Below are positions 61,485-64,000 of a DNA stretch of 64,000 bases, piece after piece. A model generated the notes under the pieces. The model saw only the letters and a list, made by a program, of their open reading frames with translations. It made no database searches and was not told the DNA's origin. The first letter of the stretch is position 1, and the number at the start of each line of letters is the position of its first letter. Source of the stretch: Peribacillus frigoritolerans (GTDB lineage Bacteria; Bacillota; Bacilli; Bacillales; DSM-1321); assembly GCA_030562215.1 (NCBI GenBank), contig JAUPFL010000002.1:744001-808000 (forward strand), written 5' to 3'. Both the position numbers and the translations under genes were made by a program.

Positions 61485-62400
61485 ATTACTCGTGACTCCG
61501 ACAAGTGTCGATCATATAACAGAACTCATCGAGGCTGGCGCTGACGCCTTCGTGATTGGCGAACAACGTTATGCGCTAAGGCTGGCAGGGGAGTTCAATC
61601 GTGAAGATGTAGAGAAGGCAATTGAGCTTGCACATGCTGCGGGCAAGAAAGTGTACGTATCCATGAACGCCATTTTTCATAATGAAAAAGTGGACGAGCT
61701 TGAAGGGTATGTTACATTCCTTAAGCAGGCTGGTGCCGACCGGATCATTTTCGGTGATCCCGCAGTCTTGATGGCTGTCCGTGCCGTCGCACCTGATATG
61801 CCCCTGCACTGGAATACAGAGATGACGGTAACGAACTGGTACACATGTAATTACTGGGGAAAACGCGGTGCTGTCCGTGCCGTTGCTGCCCGTGAGATAA
61901 GTCTGGACGAGATAGTGGAAATGAAGGAAAATGCCGAAGTGGAGATTGAAGTGCAAGTGCATGGCATGACATGCATGTTCCAATCAAAGCGTACGCTCCT
62001 AGGTAATTACTTTGAATACCAAGGCAAGGCATTGGAAGTGGAAAATCGGAAGGAACATAGAAATATGTTCTTGCATGATAAAGAACGTGAAAATAAATAC
62101 CCGATTTATGAAGATGAAAATGGTACACATATAATGAGTCCGAATGATATGTGCATGATTGATGAACTTCAGGAATTGATTGAAGCGGAAATTGATTCAC
62201 TGAAAATCGAAGGGTTATTACAAACACCGGAATATGTCATTGAAATGACAAAGTTATATCGGGAAGCGATTGACGTATGTGCTGAAGATCCTGACCGCTA
62301 TGATGATATCAAATCGGAACTTTTTGAAAAAGTCAAAGCGGTTCAGCCGGATAACCGTGAGTTGGATACCGGGTTCTTCTTTAAAGAATCGGTTTATTAA
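61471..62400 (+). CDS. yrrN: U32 family tRNA hydroxylation protein TrhP1 (YrrN)
   Basis: 309 residues. Peptidase U32 family; in B. subtilis it and YrrO hydroxylate U34 in tRNA, using prephenate. 'LLVTPTSVDHITELIEAGAD', 'AHAAGKKVYVSMNAI', 'EVQVHGMTCMFQSKRTLLGN' (where related proteins have Cys clusters) and 'SLKIEGLLQTPEYV' are typical. ATG 61471 after GAGGTG, inside the end of trmR. Confidence 0.9.
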   Translation: MKKPELLVTPTSVDHITELIEAGADAFVIGEQRYALRLAGEFNREDVEKAIELAHAAGKKVYVSMNAIFHNEKVDELEGYVTFLKQAGADRIIFGDPAVLMAVRAVAPDMPLHWNTEMTVTNWYTCNYWGKRGAVRAVAAREISLDEIVEMKENAEVEIEVQVHGMTCMFQSKRTLLGNYFEYQGKALEVENRKEHRNMFLHDKERENKYPIYEDENGTHIMSPNDMCMIDELQELIEAEIDSLKIEGLLQTPEYVIEMTKLYREAIDVCAEDPDRYDDIKSELFEKVKAVQPDNRELDTGFFFKESVY

Positions 62401-62432
62401 AGAAAAGGGTAAGAGAAAGAGGAGGAATAGCC

Positions 62433-63703
62433 TTGAATGCTATTGCTGATAAAATTTCAAGATCGTTGATGGAAAGAGAGTCATTGTAAAAAAACCGGAA
62501 TTGCTGGCTCCGGCCGGCAACCTGGAAAAATTAAAAATTGCCGTCCATTACGGCGCGGATGCCGTGTTCATTGGCGGTCAGGAATATGGTCTTCGTTCGA
62601 ATGCCGGCAACTTCACGTTTGAGGAAATGAAGGAAGGCGTCGAATTCGCTAGTAAGTATGGTGCCAAAGTATATGTAACCACGAATATCTTCGCACATAA
62701 TGAAAATATCGATGGACTGGATGAATACCTGGAAGGTCTTCAGGAGGCTGGGGTTCATGGTATCATCGTCGCCGATCCATTAATCATCGAAACTTGTAAA
62801 AGGGTCGCTCCGAACGTCGAGATCCATTTAAGCACACAGCAATCGCTATCGAACTGGAAGGCTGTTCAGTATTGGAAAGAGGAAGGCTTGGAGCGTGTTG
62901 TTTTGGCACGTGAGACGAGTGCTGATGAAATCCGTGAAATGAAAGAGAAGGTCGATATCGAAATCGAGGCTTTCGTTCATGGGGCCATGTGCATTGCCTA
63001 TTCTGGACGCTGCACCCTTTCGAACCATATGACGGCGCGTGATTCGAACCGCGGCGGCTGCTGCCAGTCTTGCCGTTGGGATTATGATTTATATGAGTTG
63101 GGTCAAGACGGGGAAAAGGCTTTATTCGATAAAGAAGATGCTCCATTCGCAATGAGTCCAAAGGACTTGAAGCTGATTGAATCACTGCCGGGCATGATTG
63201 AAATTGGAATAGACAGCTTGAAAGTCGAAGGAAGAATGAAGTCCATTCACTATATCGCAACGGTTGTCAGCGTCTATCGTAAAGTGATTGATGCGTATTG
63301 TGCCGATCCGGACAATTTCAAGATTAAACAAGAATGGCTGGAAGAGCTTGATAAGTGTGCGAACCGTGAGACGGCATCATCGTTCATGGAAGGGGAAATT
63401 CCTGGGTATAAACAGCAAATGTTCGGGAATCATACCGTAAAGACTCGCTTCGACTTCGCAGGATTGGTGCTTGATTACGACGAGGAAACTAAAATCGTTA
63501 CCATGCAGCAACGCAACTTCTTCAAGCCTGGGGATGAAGTGGAGTTTTTTGGACCGGAAATCGAAAATTTCACTCAAAAAATCGGTACGATCTGGGATGA
63601 GTCAGGTAAGGAGCTGGAGGCAGCCCGCCATCCGCTTCAAATTGTCCGCATTCAAGTAGATAATAGAGTTTATGTGAACAATATGATGCGGAAGGAGAAT
63701 TGA
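62433..63703 (+). CDS. yrrO: U32 family tRNA hydroxylation protein TrhP2 (YrrO, one frameshift)
   Basis: About 423 residues. After TTG 62433 (GGAGGAATAGCC) the start reads 'MNAIADKIS', one A is missing near 62460, then '[20 protein letters not shown]' continues. U32 motif region: '[20 protein letters not shown]', '[18 protein letters not shown]' with the four-Cys set, '[19 protein letters not shown]'. C-terminal beta domain '[14 protein letters not shown]'. Partner of YrrN. Confidence 0.9.
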
Positions 63704-63704
63704 C

Positions 63705-64000
63705 ATGACAAGAAAGAAACCAGTGGTCATCGGAGTTACCGGAGGGTCGGGATCAGGTAAAACAAGTGTTACCCGTTCCATTTTTGAATTCTTTCAAGGA
63801 CATTCCATCTTGATGATCGAACAAGATTATTACTATAAAGATCAAAGTCATCTGCCTTTTGAAGAACGCTTGAAAACGAACTATGATCATCCGCTTGCAT
63901 TTGATAATGATTTGCTAATCGATCACATTAACGCATTGCTGCGCTATGAAACGATAGAAAAACCCGTTTATGATTATTCGATCCATACGCGTTCGGAAGA
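63705..64000 (+). CDS. udk: Uridine kinase (3' truncated by window end)
   Basis: Phosphorylates uridine and cytidine for pyrimidine salvage. The 98 codons present read '[20 protein letters not shown]' (Walker A), '[19 protein letters not shown]', '[17 protein letters not shown]' and '[10 protein letters not shown]', matching Udk. GAAGGAGA lies before ATG 63705. The gene order yrrO-udk supports it. The rest lies beyond the window. Confidence 0.93.
   Translation, partial: MTRKKPVVIGVTGGSGSGKTSVTRSIFEFFQGHSILMIEQDYYYKDQSHLPFEERLKTNYDHPLAFDNDLLIDHINALLRYETIEKPVYDYSIHTRSE

Overview
The window comes from a low-GC, spore-forming-type Firmicute of the Bacillus group. Peribacillus/'Bacillus simplex' is my best guess, made from protein resemblance only. 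The right-hand third (about 43.4-64 kb) keeps a Bacillus core gene order: rarA, cymR, cysteine desulfurase (yrvO), mnmA, yrrB, recD2, [lemA-like and TPM genes inserted], yrrD, zinc-ribbon protein, yrzQ, yrrI, T-box/alaS, ireB (yrzL), ruvX (yrrK), yrzB, mltG (yrrL), trmR (yrrM), two U32 tRNA-hydroxylation genes (yrrN, yrrO) and udk, which runs off the end.

The left two thirds are accessory. 1-8 kb is a decayed zone. It holds a teichoic-acid type CDP-glycerol glycerophosphotransferase cut by the window start, an MFS exporter behind a Fur-box-like site, a tailspike-like beta-helix protein, a 0.39-kb duplicated segment and several gene remnants. 8-24.5 kb is an exopolysaccharide (EPS) locus. A SinR-type biofilm repressor on the minus strand faces a long plus-strand operon: chain-length modulator, BY-kinase, EAR-like antitermination RNA, PHP phosphatase, EpsC-type dehydratase, GtaB, UDP-glucuronate 4-epimerase-like enzyme, initiating sugar transferase, GT4, nucleotide-sugar dehydrogenase, PaaK/CapK-like enzyme, Wzx, GT2 and Wzy. 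A 2-kb graveyard follows, then a membrane-anchored beta-helix protein of phage-tailspike type.

29-37.5 kb is a paeninodin/pseudomycoidin-like lasso peptide cluster: nucleotidyltransferase (N), cyclase (C), precursor (A), HPr-kinase-like tailoring kinase (K), RRE protein (B1), leader protease (B2) and ABC exporter (D). The precursor is hidden by a one-base frameshift. Once corrected it gives a YxxP-like WKKP leader, Thr at -2, a 24-residue core with Asp at position 9, and a C-terminal Ser that suits phosphorylation by K.

At 37.9-38.1 kb a c-di-GMP-I (GEMM) aptamer lies directly ahead of a 37-aa SinI-type antirepressor. This suggests a circuit from c-di-GMP through SinI and SinR to the EPS operon, with sinI 30 kb away from sinR. 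Between 38 and 43 kb lie small membrane proteins, VanZ, an LCP cell-wall ligase and two tandemly duplicated Ser/Glu/Asp-repeat proteins.

More than 40 single-base frameshifts interrupt otherwise well-conserved genes, including the essential alaS, and many sit in homopolymers. I read most of them as sequencing or assembly errors and annotate those loci as single CDSs. Only loci that also lack domains or key residues are called pseudogenes. All identifications rest on reading motifs by eye; no database search was run.
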